A model generated the notes under the pieces. That model had not been told where the DNA came from, did not search any database, and saw nothing but the letters and a program-made list of their open reading frames with translations. Of a DNA stretch of 64,000 bases, positions 53,176 to 62,160 are shown piece after piece; the stretch's first letter is position 1, and every line of letters starts with the position of its first letter. Origin of the DNA: Helicobacter canis (GTDB taxonomy: Bacteria > Campylobacterota > Campylobacteria > Campylobacterales > Helicobacteraceae); contig NZ_UGHV01000001.1 in NCBI RefSeq assembly GCF_900451095.1, positions 930,001-994,000 on the forward strand, read 5' to 3'. The position numbers and the translations under genes were made by a program.

Positions 53176-54450
53176 TCATAGAGAGAGGACTCTAGCTCGC
53201 GCTAAATTCACCCCATCACACAGCTCTATCTCATCATCTCCGCGCAACTCCCCCACCTGCACCGGCTTGCCATTGCGCAAAATCTGGGCAAAATTCTCGC
53301 GCACAAGGCGTTTGGGATCAAGGGCTTGCAGCTCTTTTGCCAAAGTGAGCAGGGCGTATTCTCTCTCGCGCAAAAGAGGAAGCTGCTCATATTGCAAGGC
53401 TTGTGTGGCATATATCGCGCCCTTTGCTTGCAGGATTTGCGCCATAGTGGCATTAAGCCCTGTGCGCAGCTGCCCTAGCTGCTCGCTGGCAAAGGATAGG
53501 GTGTTTGCATAGCTTTTTTGCTGGTATAGCTCTAGGAGATGATCACAGAGCTTTTGGGCTTTGGCTAGGGAGTGCTGTGCGCTTGTGTCATATTGTGCGC
53601 GGATTTCATCAAGTCGCAAAAGCCACTCCTTTTTATCTGGCAAGATTATCTCCATACACGCCGATGGCGTGGCTGCGCGAAGATCTGCGACAAAATCGCT
53701 AATGACAAAATCTATCTCGTGTCCCACAGCAGAGACAATGGGCGTGCGTGCGTAAAAGATCGCATTTGCGACAATTTCTTCATTAAACCCCCATAAATCC
53801 TCCATACTGCCCCCACCTCTGCCGATGACGATAATATCAAAGGCATTGTCTGTGCCAAAAAAGCTATCGGCATAGGCGATATTGTGCGCGATATGCGCTC
53901 CGGCTTGCTCGCCTTGGGTGAGTGTGTCAAAGCACACAAGCTTGGTGAGATTCCAGCGCGTGCTAGCTACGCGCTTCATATCTTGCAAGGCTGCGCCAGA
54001 GAGCGAGGTGAGTAGGGCGATTTTTTTAGGAAATGGGGGCAGGGGCTTTTTGCGGCTTTGTGCGAAGTAGCCTTTAGATTCTAAGGATTTTTTCAAGGCT
54101 TCATACTGCGCACTTAAAGAGCCTTTGCCGCTTTGTGTGAGGGAGTGGCAGATGATTTGGTATTCTCCGCGCGGAGCGTAGAGACTAAGCGCGCCTTTAA
54201 TGATGACTTGCAAGCCATTTTCTGGGGTAAAGGTTAGGGATTTTGCATTGCCTTTAAACATCACGCAGCGGATCGAGCTGCTTGCATCTTTAAGGCTAAA
54301 ATACAAATGCCCGCTGGCTTTGTGCAAGGTAAAGTTGCTAATCTCGCCTTGGAGATAGACTTCTAGGAAAGTGGCTTCAAGTAGGGATTTGATCTGTGCG
54401 GTAAGCGCGCTTACACTTAGTGGCTCTAGTGGTGTCGCTAGCGTATTCAC
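53176..54450 (-). CDS. xseA: Exodeoxyribonuclease VII large subunit
   Basis: A single-strand DNA exonuclease subunit. The 424-residue protein has an N-terminal OB fold (VSALTAQIKSLLEATFLEVYLQGEISNFTLHKASGHLYFSLKD, shown as a region) and the catalytic-domain pattern KKIALLTSLSGAALQDM, IIVIGRGGGSMEDLWGFNEE, ARTPIVSAVGHEIDFVISDFVADLRAATPSACME. A helical C-terminal part follows. The GTG start overlaps the RseP-like stop (GTGA) with AAGGA upstream. The small subunit is not in the window. Confidence 0.94.
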   Translation of the reverse strand: MNTLATPLEPLSVSALTAQIKSLLEATFLEVYLQGEISNFTLHKASGHLYFSLKDASSSIRCVMFKGNAKSLTFTPENGLQVIIKGALSLYAPRGEYQIICHSLTQSGKGSLSAQYEALKKSLESKGYFAQSRKKPLPPFPKKIALLTSLSGAALQDMKRVASTRWNLTKLVCFDTLTQGEQAGAHIAHNIAYADSFFGTDNAFDIIVIGRGGGSMEDLWGFNEEIVANAIFYARTPIVSAVGHEIDFVISDFVADLRAATPSACMEIILPDKKEWLLRLDEIRAQYDTSAQHSLAKAQKLCDHLLELYQQKSYANTLSFASEQLGQLRTGLNATMAQILQAKGAIYATQALQYEQLPLLREREYALLTLAKELQALDPKRLVRENFAQILRNGKPVQVGELRGDDEIELCDGVNLARARVLSL

Positions 54451-55529
54451 TGCATAGTCCTTGTAGCAATGCGCACAATATCATTATACACCCCAAGTGC
54501 CAAAAGTCCTAAAAGCACCCCCCACCCAAGAAGTGTCAGCGCATAAAGCACTTTATCGCTCATCTGCCTTTTCATCAAGGCTTCATAGCATACAAAGACG
54601 ATCTGCCCGCCATCAAGGGCTGGGATAGGCAGGAGATTGATGATGGCAAGATTGACGGAGATTAGTGCCATAAGCATAGCAAAGGCATAGAATCCACTTG
54701 GGGCAACTTCTGCCATCACATCAACAATCCCTATCACCCCGCTTAGCTCGCCAAGCGGGATAAGCCCTACAATAAGCCGCTTTAGCGATTCAAAAATAAG
54801 CACGCTAGCCTTTGCTACTTCTTGTGCGGCAAATTGCACGCTAGCAACTAGCCCCAAATGCTCTATGCCTATTTCACCCTTAGCCACTATGCCAATCATA
54901 GGGCGATAAAGCGTATCGCCAAAGACATTGCGGTAGCTGCTAGATTCTGGTGTGATGAAAATGGATTCTAGCTTGCCCTCTCTTTGTATGGTAAGCGTAA
55001 GTGGGGCAAAGGAGCTGTGGCTAGGCGTGGCTTGCGCGATCATCGCGCTTAACTGCTCCCACGAAGCAATAGGGCTAGAATCCACTTTTACAATGCGGTC
55101 ATTTGGGAGAAGTCCGGCTTTTTGGGCTGGGCTATTATTTTGCACATCGCCGATGATTGGCAAAAGGATTTTCACGCCCGATATGCCTATGGCGACATAG
55201 AGCAAAAATGCTAGCAGGAGATTAAACATCACGCCGGCTGATAGGATTGTGATTTTCACCAAAGGGGGCTTTGTGGTGTAGCTATCAGGCGCGATTTCTC
55301 GACTAGTGGGGTTAAGATCATCTTGTCCTTTTAGCTTGACATAGCCACCTAGGGGGATAAGAGATAGGGCATATTGCGTGCCGCCTATATGCTTGCTTAA
55401 GAGCTTTTTGCCAAAGCCTATGCTAAAGACTTCTACCTTTACGCCAAAAAGTCTCGCCGCGCAAAAATGCCCAAGCTCGTGGAAAAATACCAAAAAACAA
55501 AGGGCTAAAAACGCGCTAAGGATACCCAT
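54447..55529 (-). CDS. rseP: RseP-type site-2 membrane metalloprotease
   Basis: An M50 intramembrane protease that cleaves signal-sequence or regulatory membrane proteins. The 360-residue protein has the zinc site HELGH at 17-21 in the first helix and NLLPIPALDGG in the third-helix motif (about residue 288), with four membrane helices and one PDZ domain (about 100-190). The PDZ carboxylate-binding loop region GLLPNDRIVKVDSSPIASW contains a dispersed element read as KVDSS. The ATG overlaps the pgsA stop by one base (TAATG). Confidence 0.9.
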   Translation of the reverse strand: MGILSAFLALCFLVFFHELGHFCAARLFGVKVEVFSIGFGKKLLSKHIGGTQYALSLIPLGGYVKLKGQDDLNPTSREIAPDSYTTKPPLVKITILSAGVMFNLLLAFLLYVAIGISGVKILLPIIGDVQNNSPAQKAGLLPNDRIVKVDSSPIASWEQLSAMIAQATPSHSSFAPLTLTIQREGKLESIFITPESSSYRNVFGDTLYRPMIGIVAKGEIGIEHLGLVASVQFAAQEVAKASVLIFESLKRLIVGLIPLGELSGVIGIVDVMAEVAPSGFYAFAMLMALISVNLAIINLLPIPALDGGQIVFVCYEALMKRQMSDKVLYALTLLGWGVLLGLLALGVYNDIVRIATRTMQ

Positions 55530-56074
55530 TAACTCGCGCTTTTGTAGTATTTGATCGTGTAATCAACCCCGGAATAAAAGGTCATAAAAGTCGCTAGCCA
55601 CAATAGCACATCACCCCCCGGGAAAAAATCTGCGAGCAAAAAGGCAATAGCCGCGATTTGAAAGCCTGTTTTGTATTTGCCAAGGTAGCTAGCGGCTATG
55701 GATTTGCCAGAGCTTGCTACCACCACGCGCAATCCTGTGATGAAAAACTCGCGACTAAGGATAATAAACACTGCCCACGCATTTGCACGCCCTAGGAGCA
55801 GCAAGGCGATAAACGCACTAAGGATAAGCATTTTATCTGCCAAAGGGTCAAAGACCTCGCCAAAAGTGGATTCTACTTTGCAATGCCTAGCGATATAGCC
55901 ATCAAAAAAATCTGTCAAAGACGCAAGGCAAAAAATCAGGCAAGAAAAGTAATTGACCCAGCTAGGATCCACCCAGCTAGGCAAGATAAGATCGCTATGC
56001 AAGAGAAAAAAAAGCAAAAACACCGCAAGGAATATGCGAGTGATTGTTAGGATATTTGGGAGTCTTTTGATCAT
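55529..56074 (-). CDS. pgsA: CDP-diacylglycerol--glycerol-3-phosphate 3-phosphatidyltransferase
   Basis: Makes phosphatidylglycerol phosphate, the first step to phosphatidylglycerol and cardiolipin. The 181-residue protein has about five membrane helices. The CDP-alcohol motif is complete: DGYIAR, eight residues, G, three, D (EVFD), three, D (PLAD). The eight-residue spacer HCKVESTF is encoded by a full dispersed element and keeps the exact spacing. The ATG at 56074 has AAGGG ten bases upstream. TTG at 56083 is not needed. Confidence 0.93.
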   Translation of the reverse strand: MIKRLPNILTITRIFLAVFLLFFLLHSDLILPSWVDPSWVNYFSCLIFCLASLTDFFDGYIARHCKVESTFGEVFDPLADKMLILSAFIALLLLGRANAWAVFIILSREFFITGLRVVVASSGKSIAASYLGKYKTGFQIAAIAFLLADFFPGGDVLLWLATFMTFYSGVDYTIKYYKSAS

Positions 56075-56129
56075 AGCGACCAACCCTTAAACTCTATGGG
56101 GCGATGCAATAAGAAGTGGCATTGATGGA

Positions 56130-56378
56130 TTATTGTTCAACAAGATCGCTGAAGCTTATATCACTTGTGAGATCTGCTGCCATTTGCATAAGGGATTGTG
56201 TTTCTTTTTTCAAATCGTTAATAATGTCTTGATTGATAAAGCCAGAAAGCTTTCGTAGCTTCTTGTATGTGTCTTTGGATACATAGGGGCGCAGAGTTTT
56301 TAGCTGCTTTTCATCGATGTTTGGGAGAGTTTGAAACACTCTTCTTAGCTCTTTGGCAGGGATAGTTTTCTTTGCCAT
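56130..56378 (-). CDS. Small helical protein of unknown function
   Basis: An 82-residue, mostly charged, helix-rich protein: MAKKTIPAKELRRVFQTLPN, a YVSKDTYKKLRKLSGFINQD segment and an acidic end. No signal peptide, Cys or membrane segment. The composition, separate position (55 bases from pgsA) and AAGGAAGTCC ribosome-binding site look genuine. I recognise no family. It might bind nucleic acid given the KELRRVF start, but that is a guess. Confidence 0.55.
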   Translation of the reverse strand: MAKKTIPAKELRRVFQTLPNIDEKQLKTLRPYVSKDTYKKLRKLSGFINQDIINDLKKETQSLMQMAADLTSDISFSDLVEQ

Positions 56379-56632
56379 TTGGACTTCCTTTGTTGTTCTG
56401 TTTTATGTGTTGTTTATCAGTGCTAGAGCCAAGACATAATCTTTAAATCTCCAAGGCGGAGTTGTAGATTGAGTAGATTGATGTGTCAGCCCAAGCAAGG
56501 AGTGATTATACCAAATAAAAATCTATTTTTGTTAGGATTTTGTGATGTGCTTTGGGCTTAAAGTATGCGCAAGATAGGGTGTAAATCCAAATTTTGCAAT
56601 GTTTTAGCGTATTAAAAAGATGTTAATAATGC

Positions 56633-56638
56633 TATAAT
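56633..56638 (+). promoter_or_regulatory. -10 box upstream of the 265-residue anchored protein
   Basis: TATAAT in AATGCTATAATGTTTG lies 26 bases before the ATG at 56664. The ATG inside this promoter (56637) is therefore unlikely to be the translation start. Confidence 0.5.
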
Positions 56639-56663
56639 GTTTGAAAACATTGTGGAGAGAAAA

Positions 56664-57461
56664 ATGCGCTGGTTGAAATATTTGCTGATTTGTCTTTTGA
56701 GTCTTGTTGTCTTTGTTGGGGGCGCATTATTCTCGCATTTTATCGGTGATATAAAAGAGCTGCTTCACATAGGGGAACGCTCGCGCCACTATACACTAGA
56801 TGTTGCCGATGTGGTGCAGATCCCTTATGAGCGGTATGAGAGTTGGATTGTCCTTAATGCACCTAAGGCAAGCTCTAGTAATGTAGAGGAGCTTGCTAGT
56901 AGATTTTCGCGTATTTTTGGGGAGATCACAGATCATATCGCTAAGTCGCCATTATATAAAAGTGGCGCGTGTTCTGTGCAGTCTCTGCCTAAGAGAGCGG
57001 AAGTGGATTCTAGTGGATTGGGCAGTGCGCCTAGGGCGATTGAGTGCATTATCACAGAGCAAGATATTGCAGAGTATAAGACATTGCTAAAAGAGATTGA
57101 TTATCTTGCTTTGAAGAGTGGTGGCTTACGGATTGAGATTTCAAGCTTGCAGCCTATTGTAGATTTTGCGCAAGTTGAAAATGCTAAGCAAGATTTGCGC
57201 AAGCTTTTGCTGGATAAAGCACACAAGAGTGCTGCATTCTACGCAGCACAGACTACGCAGCACTGCTTATTGCTTGATAGTAATGAGAGAAGTGCTTATA
57301 GCCCAAATAGCGTTATTAAGCGTGTGCTTGATGGTGGTGGATTGCTGGATAGGGATATTTTCTCCGGTGAGACTTCACCTATATCTGCGGATATTACATT
57401 GCCTTTAGAAAAATCTGCCCCATTGTATTTAAAGGCACGCATTACGATTAGGTGTGATTGA
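56664..57461 (+). CDS. Membrane-anchored protein of unknown function
   Basis: A 265-residue protein with one N-terminal membrane helix (WLKYLLICLLSLVVFVGGALF, about 3-23) and a periplasmic rest. The ATG at 56664 follows GGAGAGAAAA. It has several variable stretches and Cys residues in SGACSVQSLPKR and AIECIITEQD. One dispersed element gives AEVDSSGLG. It lies ahead of hisC and fliF. H. pylori has an unknown gene in a similar position before fliF, from memory. The function is not known. Confidence 0.6.
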   Translation: MRWLKYLLICLLSLVVFVGGALFSHFIGDIKELLHIGERSRHYTLDVADVVQIPYERYESWIVLNAPKASSSNVEELASRFSRIFGEITDHIAKSPLYKSGACSVQSLPKRAEVDSSGLGSAPRAIECIITEQDIAEYKTLLKEIDYLALKSGGLRIEISSLQPIVDFAQVENAKQDLRKLLLDKAHKSAAFYAAQTTQHCLLLDSNERSAYSPNSVIKRVLDGGGLLDRDIFSGETSPISADITLPLEKSAPLYLKARITIRCD

Positions 57462-57485
57462 TGTGTATTGAAAAGCGGAGTTGCT

Positions 57486-58592
57486 ATGCGATTTAATGAA
57501 GAGTTAGCACATATTGCCACTTATCAAGCTGGCAAGCCTATTGAAGAGGTTGTGCGCACATTTGGCTTAGATGAAAAGGAAGTTATCAAGCTGGCGAGCA
57601 ATGAGAATCCTTATGGCACTTCGCCTAGTGTTGTGGAGTGTATCAAGGCTAATGCCCATAAAGCTGCGCTATATCCAGATGATTCTATGTGTGCTCTTAT
57701 TTCGCGCTTGCAGAGACATTATGGTATTGGATATGAGCAGTGTATCATCGGGGCTGGGAGTGATCAAATCATCGAGCTCTGTCTCCACGCTAAAGCCACA
57801 AAATCAAGCAAGATTCTTATGGCGGGCATCACTTTTGCGATGTATGAAATCTATGCCAAACACATCGGTGCGCAAGTGATCAAAACGCCTAGCAAAGAGC
57901 ATAATCTCACAGAGTTTTACGAGCTATTTAGGCAGCATAAGCCTGATATTGTATTTCTATGTGTGCCAAATAATCCTTTAGGAGAATGCGTGGGGGCAAA
58001 AGAAGTGTATGAGCTTCTAGCGCACATAGAGCAAGAGAGCTGCGGTGAGACACTTGTGGTCATTGATGGGGCGTATCAGGAGTTTGCTTCATATAAGGAT
58101 TCTAGCAAGCATATTGATCCGCGCGATCTTATACAACACTTTGCAAATGTAATCTATCTTGGCACATTTTCTAAGGTATATGGGCTAGGTGGTATGCGCG
58201 TGGGCTATGGGATCGCTAGAGAGGAGATTATCCAAGCACTCTTTAAGCTCCGCGCACCTTTTAATATCACGACACTAAGTCTAGCGGCTGCGTGTGTGGC
58301 ACTTGAAGATACAGAGTTTATGCAGCACACATTGAAAGAAAATTTTGCACAAATGCGCCGATATGAAGAATTTGCAGAATCTAAAGGGATAGAGTATATC
58401 CCATCTTATACCAATTTCATCACCTTTGTTTTGGAAAATCCTTATAATTCTTCTGTGATTTGCGATACACTTTTGCGACAAGGGATTATAGTCCGCAATC
58501 TCGCTTCCTATGGTATCAACGCTATTCGCATAACTATCGGCACGCAAGAGCAAAATTCAAGAGTGCTGCTAGCTCTTCAAGAGTTGGTATAG
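57486..58592 (+). CDS. hisC: Histidinol-phosphate aminotransferase
   Basis: A PLP enzyme of histidine synthesis. The 368-residue protein has [49 protein letters not shown] and the PLP lysine at about residue 230 in [17 protein letters not shown]. The Arg near the end is in NAIRITIG. HisC of this kind can also act on phenylalanine or tyrosine. The ATG at 57486 has GGAG six bases upstream. It is embedded between the unknown anchored protein and fliF, without other his genes. Confidence 0.93.
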   Translation: MRFNEELAHIATYQAGKPIEEVVRTFGLDEKEVIKLASNENPYGTSPSVVECIKANAHKAALYPDDSMCALISRLQRHYGIGYEQCIIGAGSDQIIELCLHAKATKSSKILMAGITFAMYEIYAKHIGAQVIKTPSKEHNLTEFYELFRQHKPDIVFLCVPNNPLGECVGAKEVYELLAHIEQESCGETLVVIDGAYQEFASYKDSSKHIDPRDLIQHFANVIYLGTFSKVYGLGGMRVGYGIAREEIIQALFKLRAPFNITTLSLAAACVALEDTEFMQHTLKENFAQMRRYEEFAESKGIEYIPSYTNFITFVLENPYNSSVICDTLLRQGIIVRNLASYGINAIRITIGTQEQNSRVLLALQELV

Positions 58593-58635
58593 TGGCTATG
58601 GCTAGATCAATGGAAATTTTTTGCAAGGATATTTA

Positions 58636-60324
58636 GTGGATACTAAAACGCTCTTTGAACGCATAACAAAAATTTATAACAATCTCACCGGTAGGCAAAA
58701 GGTTGTCATCACAGCGACCATTGTCGTGCTTATAGGGTTTTTTGTATTTTTGCTTGTGTTTTCAAATAAACAAGTGCAAAGCTCTTATGGCGTGCTGTTT
58801 GAAGGTATGAATGAAGCCGATAACGCGCTGATTTTGCAATATCTTAAAGACAATCAAATCCCCTATAAAATCCCTCGCAGCAATGTCATAGAAATCCCTA
58901 GCGAGCGTGTAGCAGAAGAGCGTATCGCTCTAGCAGCCCAAGGTATCCCCAAAACTTCTAAGGTAGGATTTGAAGTATTTGATACGAACAATATTGCCGA
59001 GACAGATTTCACGCAGCAAGTGAAGTTTTTACGCGCGACTGAAGGCGAGCTTACACGCACCATTGAAGCACTAGAGCCGATTTTCAAGGCAAATGTGCAA
59101 ATCGCCAATCCCAAAGAAAGCCTTTTTGTCTCAACAAGCATTCCGCCAACAGCCGCTGTTATGGTGCAGTTACAGCCCGGCAGCGCGCTTTCATCATTCC
59201 AAATCACAGGGATTAAAAATCTCGTTTCTGCCGCTATCCCAAAGCTCACGCCTGAAAATGTCAAGATTGTCGATGGCAATGGTATGCCTTTGGGAGAGGA
59301 TAATGAGCTAGCAGGGATCAATGAGGTGTTAAAGCAACGCTACGCCTTTGTCCATAAAGAGGAGCAGAAAAAGGCAGATGATATTGTGCGCTTGCTTTCC
59401 CCTCGCGCGGGTGGAGCAAACAAAGTCGTAGCTATTGTTAATCTCCAATATGATTGGAGCCAGCAAGAATCTGTGAAGCAAACTTTCGATCCCTCTCAAG
59501 TTGTCCCACGATCGACCAAAGATTATGAGAAAGAAAAGCAAGGACCACCAGATAGGACTATCGGCGGGATACCGGGCGTGGAGAGTAATGTTGGTCCGGT
59601 GCAAAATCTGGATTCTAGTAATCAAATGATTAAAGAGCACGAGACGGAATCTATTGTTAATAATGAAATTGGCAATGAAACGATTAAGACAAAGTTCGCA
59701 AGCGGTAAGCCCTTGCGCCTAACTGCTTCTGTGCTTGTCAATGGCGAGCACAGGCTTGTAGCCAAAGATGATGGGCAAGAGGTGATGGAGTATGTGCCAT
59801 TTACTCCAGAAGAAATCACCAAGCTTGAAAATCTTGTCAAAAATGCCATAGGTTTTGATGAGACAAGAGGGGATTCTGTAACGGTCTCGGATTGGGATTT
59901 CTCCAAAGGCGAGGCACCCAAAGCACCAAAGACATTTGTAGAAAAAGCCACAAGCTTTATGATGCAATATGTCCCATTGCTAAAATATGTCATCATCGCC
60001 ATTATTATCTTCATCTTTTATAAGAAAGTCATCGCGCCATTTGCTGAGCGAATGCTTGAAGTCCAAGATGCAGAAGATGACAAGATCGAATCGCTCTTTG
60101 AGATCGATGATGATGACGATGAGGCTAGCTCACGCTTTGGTGAGCTACGCAAACGCGTGGAAGAGCAGCTTGGCATTAGCGGTGCTGGATTTAGCGAAGA
60201 TGAGGTGAAATACGAAGTGCTACTTGAAAAGATCAAGGCTGTCATTCAGGAAAAACCAGAAGAAATTGCTTCGCTTTTCCAAAAGCTTATCCACGATGAG
60301 ATCGGTGTGGAGAAATCTAGCTAG
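58636..60324 (+). CDS. fliF: Flagellar MS-ring protein FliF
   Basis: Forms the membrane-embedded MS ring of the flagellar basal body. The 562-residue protein starts at a GTG with AAGGA seven bases upstream; an in-frame TTG at 58621 is the alternative. N-terminal helix VVITATIVVLIGFFVFLLVF and the ring-building motifs follow, with FQITGIKNLVSAAIPKLTPENVKIVDGNG (given as region, about residue 195-225). The C-terminal helix is LLKYVIIAIIIFIFY and the acidic tail that binds FliG ends the protein. One dispersed element is read as NLDSSNQ. First of the fliF-fliG-fliH-dxs run. Confidence 0.96.
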   Translation: MDTKTLFERITKIYNNLTGRQKVVITATIVVLIGFFVFLLVFSNKQVQSSYGVLFEGMNEADNALILQYLKDNQIPYKIPRSNVIEIPSERVAEERIALAAQGIPKTSKVGFEVFDTNNIAETDFTQQVKFLRATEGELTRTIEALEPIFKANVQIANPKESLFVSTSIPPTAAVMVQLQPGSALSSFQITGIKNLVSAAIPKLTPENVKIVDGNGMPLGEDNELAGINEVLKQRYAFVHKEEQKKADDIVRLLSPRAGGANKVVAIVNLQYDWSQQESVKQTFDPSQVVPRSTKDYEKEKQGPPDRTIGGIPGVESNVGPVQNLDSSNQMIKEHETESIVNNEIGNETIKTKFASGKPLRLTASVLVNGEHRLVAKDDGQEVMEYVPFTPEEITKLENLVKNAIGFDETRGDSVTVSDWDFSKGEAPKAPKTFVEKATSFMMQYVPLLKYVIIAIIIFIFYKKVIAPFAERMLEVQDAEDDKIESLFEIDDDDDEASSRFGELRKRVEEQLGISGAGFSEDEVKYEVLLEKIKAVIQEKPEEIASLFQKLIHDEIGVEKSS

Positions 60325-60332
60325 GAGGCATT

Positions 60333-61367
60333 ATGAGCTTACAATTAAACCAACGCCAACGCGCACAATATGATGAACTCTCAATGTCGGAGAAAATTGC
60401 TATCTTGCTAATCCAAGTAGGCGAGGAGCTTACTAGCGAGATTTTTAAAAATCTTGATATTGATGGGATTACAGAGATTTCTAAGCAAATTATGCAGCTA
60501 AAAGGCACGGATAAAGCTATCGGTGGGGCGGTGCTAGAAGAGTTTTATGCGATTTTTCAGTCTAATCAATACATCAATAGCGGAGGGCTTGACTATGCTA
60601 GAGAATTGCTCAACAAAGCTCTTGGACCAGAAGAGGCAAAGAGAGTGTTGGACAAGCTTGCCAAAACTATGCAATCTGCCAAAAACTTTGCCTATCTTAG
60701 TAAAATCCGCCCCCAGCAGCTTGCAGACTTTATCGTCAATGAGCATCCACAGACAATAGCCCTTATCCTAGCACATATGGATGCAAGCAGCGCGGCAGAG
60801 ACTTTAGGGCATTTTAGCGATGATAATATGCGCGCAGAAATCGCTATCCGTATGGCAAATCTCGGCGATATTTCACCAAATGTCGTCAAACGCGTCTCCA
60901 CCGTGCTAGAAAACAAGCTAGAATCCTTAACAAGCTACAAAGTCGAGGTGGGCGGACCAAGAGCGGTTGCCGAGATGTTCAACCGCCTTGGGCAAAAGGC
61001 TGCAAAATCCACGCTCTCCTATATCGAGCAAATTGACGAGCAGCTAGCAAATGAGATCAAAGAGATGATGTTTACCTTTGAAGATATTGTCAATCTTGAT
61101 AAAAACGCTATTAGAGAGATTCTCAAAGTCGCGGATAAAAAGGATCTCACAATGGCGTTGAAAGCGGCAAATGATAACTTGAAGCAAAAATTCCTTGATC
61201 AAATGAGCACTAGGGCTAGCGAGCAATTCATAGAAGAAATGCAGTTCTTGGGTGCGGTGCGTATGCGCGATGTCGAAGCCGCACAGCGCAAGATCGTAGA
61301 AGCAGTGCAGACACTATCTGAGCAAGGGCTTATCCAAGTAGGCGAAGAGGAGGATGTCGTTGAGTAG
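60333..61367 (+). CDS. fliG: Flagellar motor switch protein FliG
   Basis: Part of the rotor C ring that contacts the MotA stator. The 344-residue protein shows MSEKIAILLIQVGEELTSEIFKNLD at the N terminus, EHPQTIALILAHMDASSAAETL (EHPQT motif), and the C-terminal domain with FEDIVNLDKNAIREILKVADKKDLTMALK, which carries the charged torque residues. It starts nine bases after fliF and overlaps fliH by 14 bases. Confidence 0.97.
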   Translation: MSLQLNQRQRAQYDELSMSEKIAILLIQVGEELTSEIFKNLDIDGITEISKQIMQLKGTDKAIGGAVLEEFYAIFQSNQYINSGGLDYARELLNKALGPEEAKRVLDKLAKTMQSAKNFAYLSKIRPQQLADFIVNEHPQTIALILAHMDASSAAETLGHFSDDNMRAEIAIRMANLGDISPNVVKRVSTVLENKLESLTSYKVEVGGPRAVAEMFNRLGQKAAKSTLSYIEQIDEQLANEIKEMMFTFEDIVNLDKNAIREILKVADKKDLTMALKAANDNLKQKFLDQMSTRASEQFIEEMQFLGAVRMRDVEAAQRKIVEAVQTLSEQGLIQVGEEEDVVE

Positions 61368-62151
61368 TTTTGAAGAAGATAATCTCATCACCAAAAATCA
61401 TATAGAAAAGCACAGAATCAGCAAGTATGAATTCCGCCCGATTGTAGCAGATGAAGTGGATTCTAAGCCCAAAACTCCCCAGCCAGAATCCGCTCAAGTC
61501 CCCAGCTTGCCCCCAGCACAGAGCATAGGAGATGAGAGTATAGAAAAAGAGCTGATAGAAAAGCTGCTGCAAAAGACCGATGAGCTCTCCAGCTCTCTAG
61601 CAAAGCTGCAAATCCAATTTGAAAAGCAGCAGCTTGAAATGGAGGAGAGGGTCAATACCGCACGCAATGATGCCTACAAAGATGGGCTAAAAGAGGGCGA
61701 GGAGAAAACGCGCCAAGCCCTAGAAGCCGATGTGCAAAAGGAGCGCACTGCACTTGTAGAATCTGCTATCAATCTTGGCAAAGCTATGCAAAATTCTGAG
61801 ACACATTTACGCGAGCTAGAAAAGGAGCTAAGTGCCATTGCTGTGGATATTGCAAGAGAGGTGATCGCTAAAGAAGTGGAGAAAGATAGCGCGGCTGTGG
61901 CATTAGCCTTGGCAAAGGAGCTGCTAGGATCAATCGCTGATGCTACTGATGTGCAAATGCGCGTAAATCCCCTAGACTACCATACTTTGACAAAAGAGCT
62001 AAAGGACTACGCAAAGCTAAAGATAGAAGCGGATAATGCTATCACCAAAGGTGGCGTGATCATCGCAAATGGCGGCGGGATCATTGATGGGAGTATCGCA
62101 AATCGCTATAAAACTTTGAAGCAAAGTGTTTTGGATAATTTGAAAGATTAA
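61354..62151 (+). CDS. fliH: Flagellar export ATPase regulator FliH
   Basis: A 265-residue cytosolic stator protein of the flagellar type III export ATPase FliI. A long charged coiled coil (about 80-165, LQKTDELSSSLAKLQIQFEKQQ...) is followed by the FliH/VATPase-E-like domain with IAREVIAKEVEKDS and LRVNPLDY-like stretch QMRVNPLDYHTL. It overlaps the end of fliG, with GAGGAGG before the ATG. One dispersed element is read as ADEVDSKPK in the variable N-terminal part. Confidence 0.9.
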   Translation: MSLSSFEEDNLITKNHIEKHRISKYEFRPIVADEVDSKPKTPQPESAQVPSLPPAQSIGDESIEKELIEKLLQKTDELSSSLAKLQIQFEKQQLEMEERVNTARNDAYKDGLKEGEEKTRQALEADVQKERTALVESAINLGKAMQNSETHLRELEKELSAIAVDIAREVIAKEVEKDSAAVALALAKELLGSIADATDVQMRVNPLDYHTLTKELKDYAKLKIEADNAITKGGVIIANGGGIIDGSIANRYKTLKQSVLDNLKD

Positions 62152-62160
62152 GGCGTTGTT

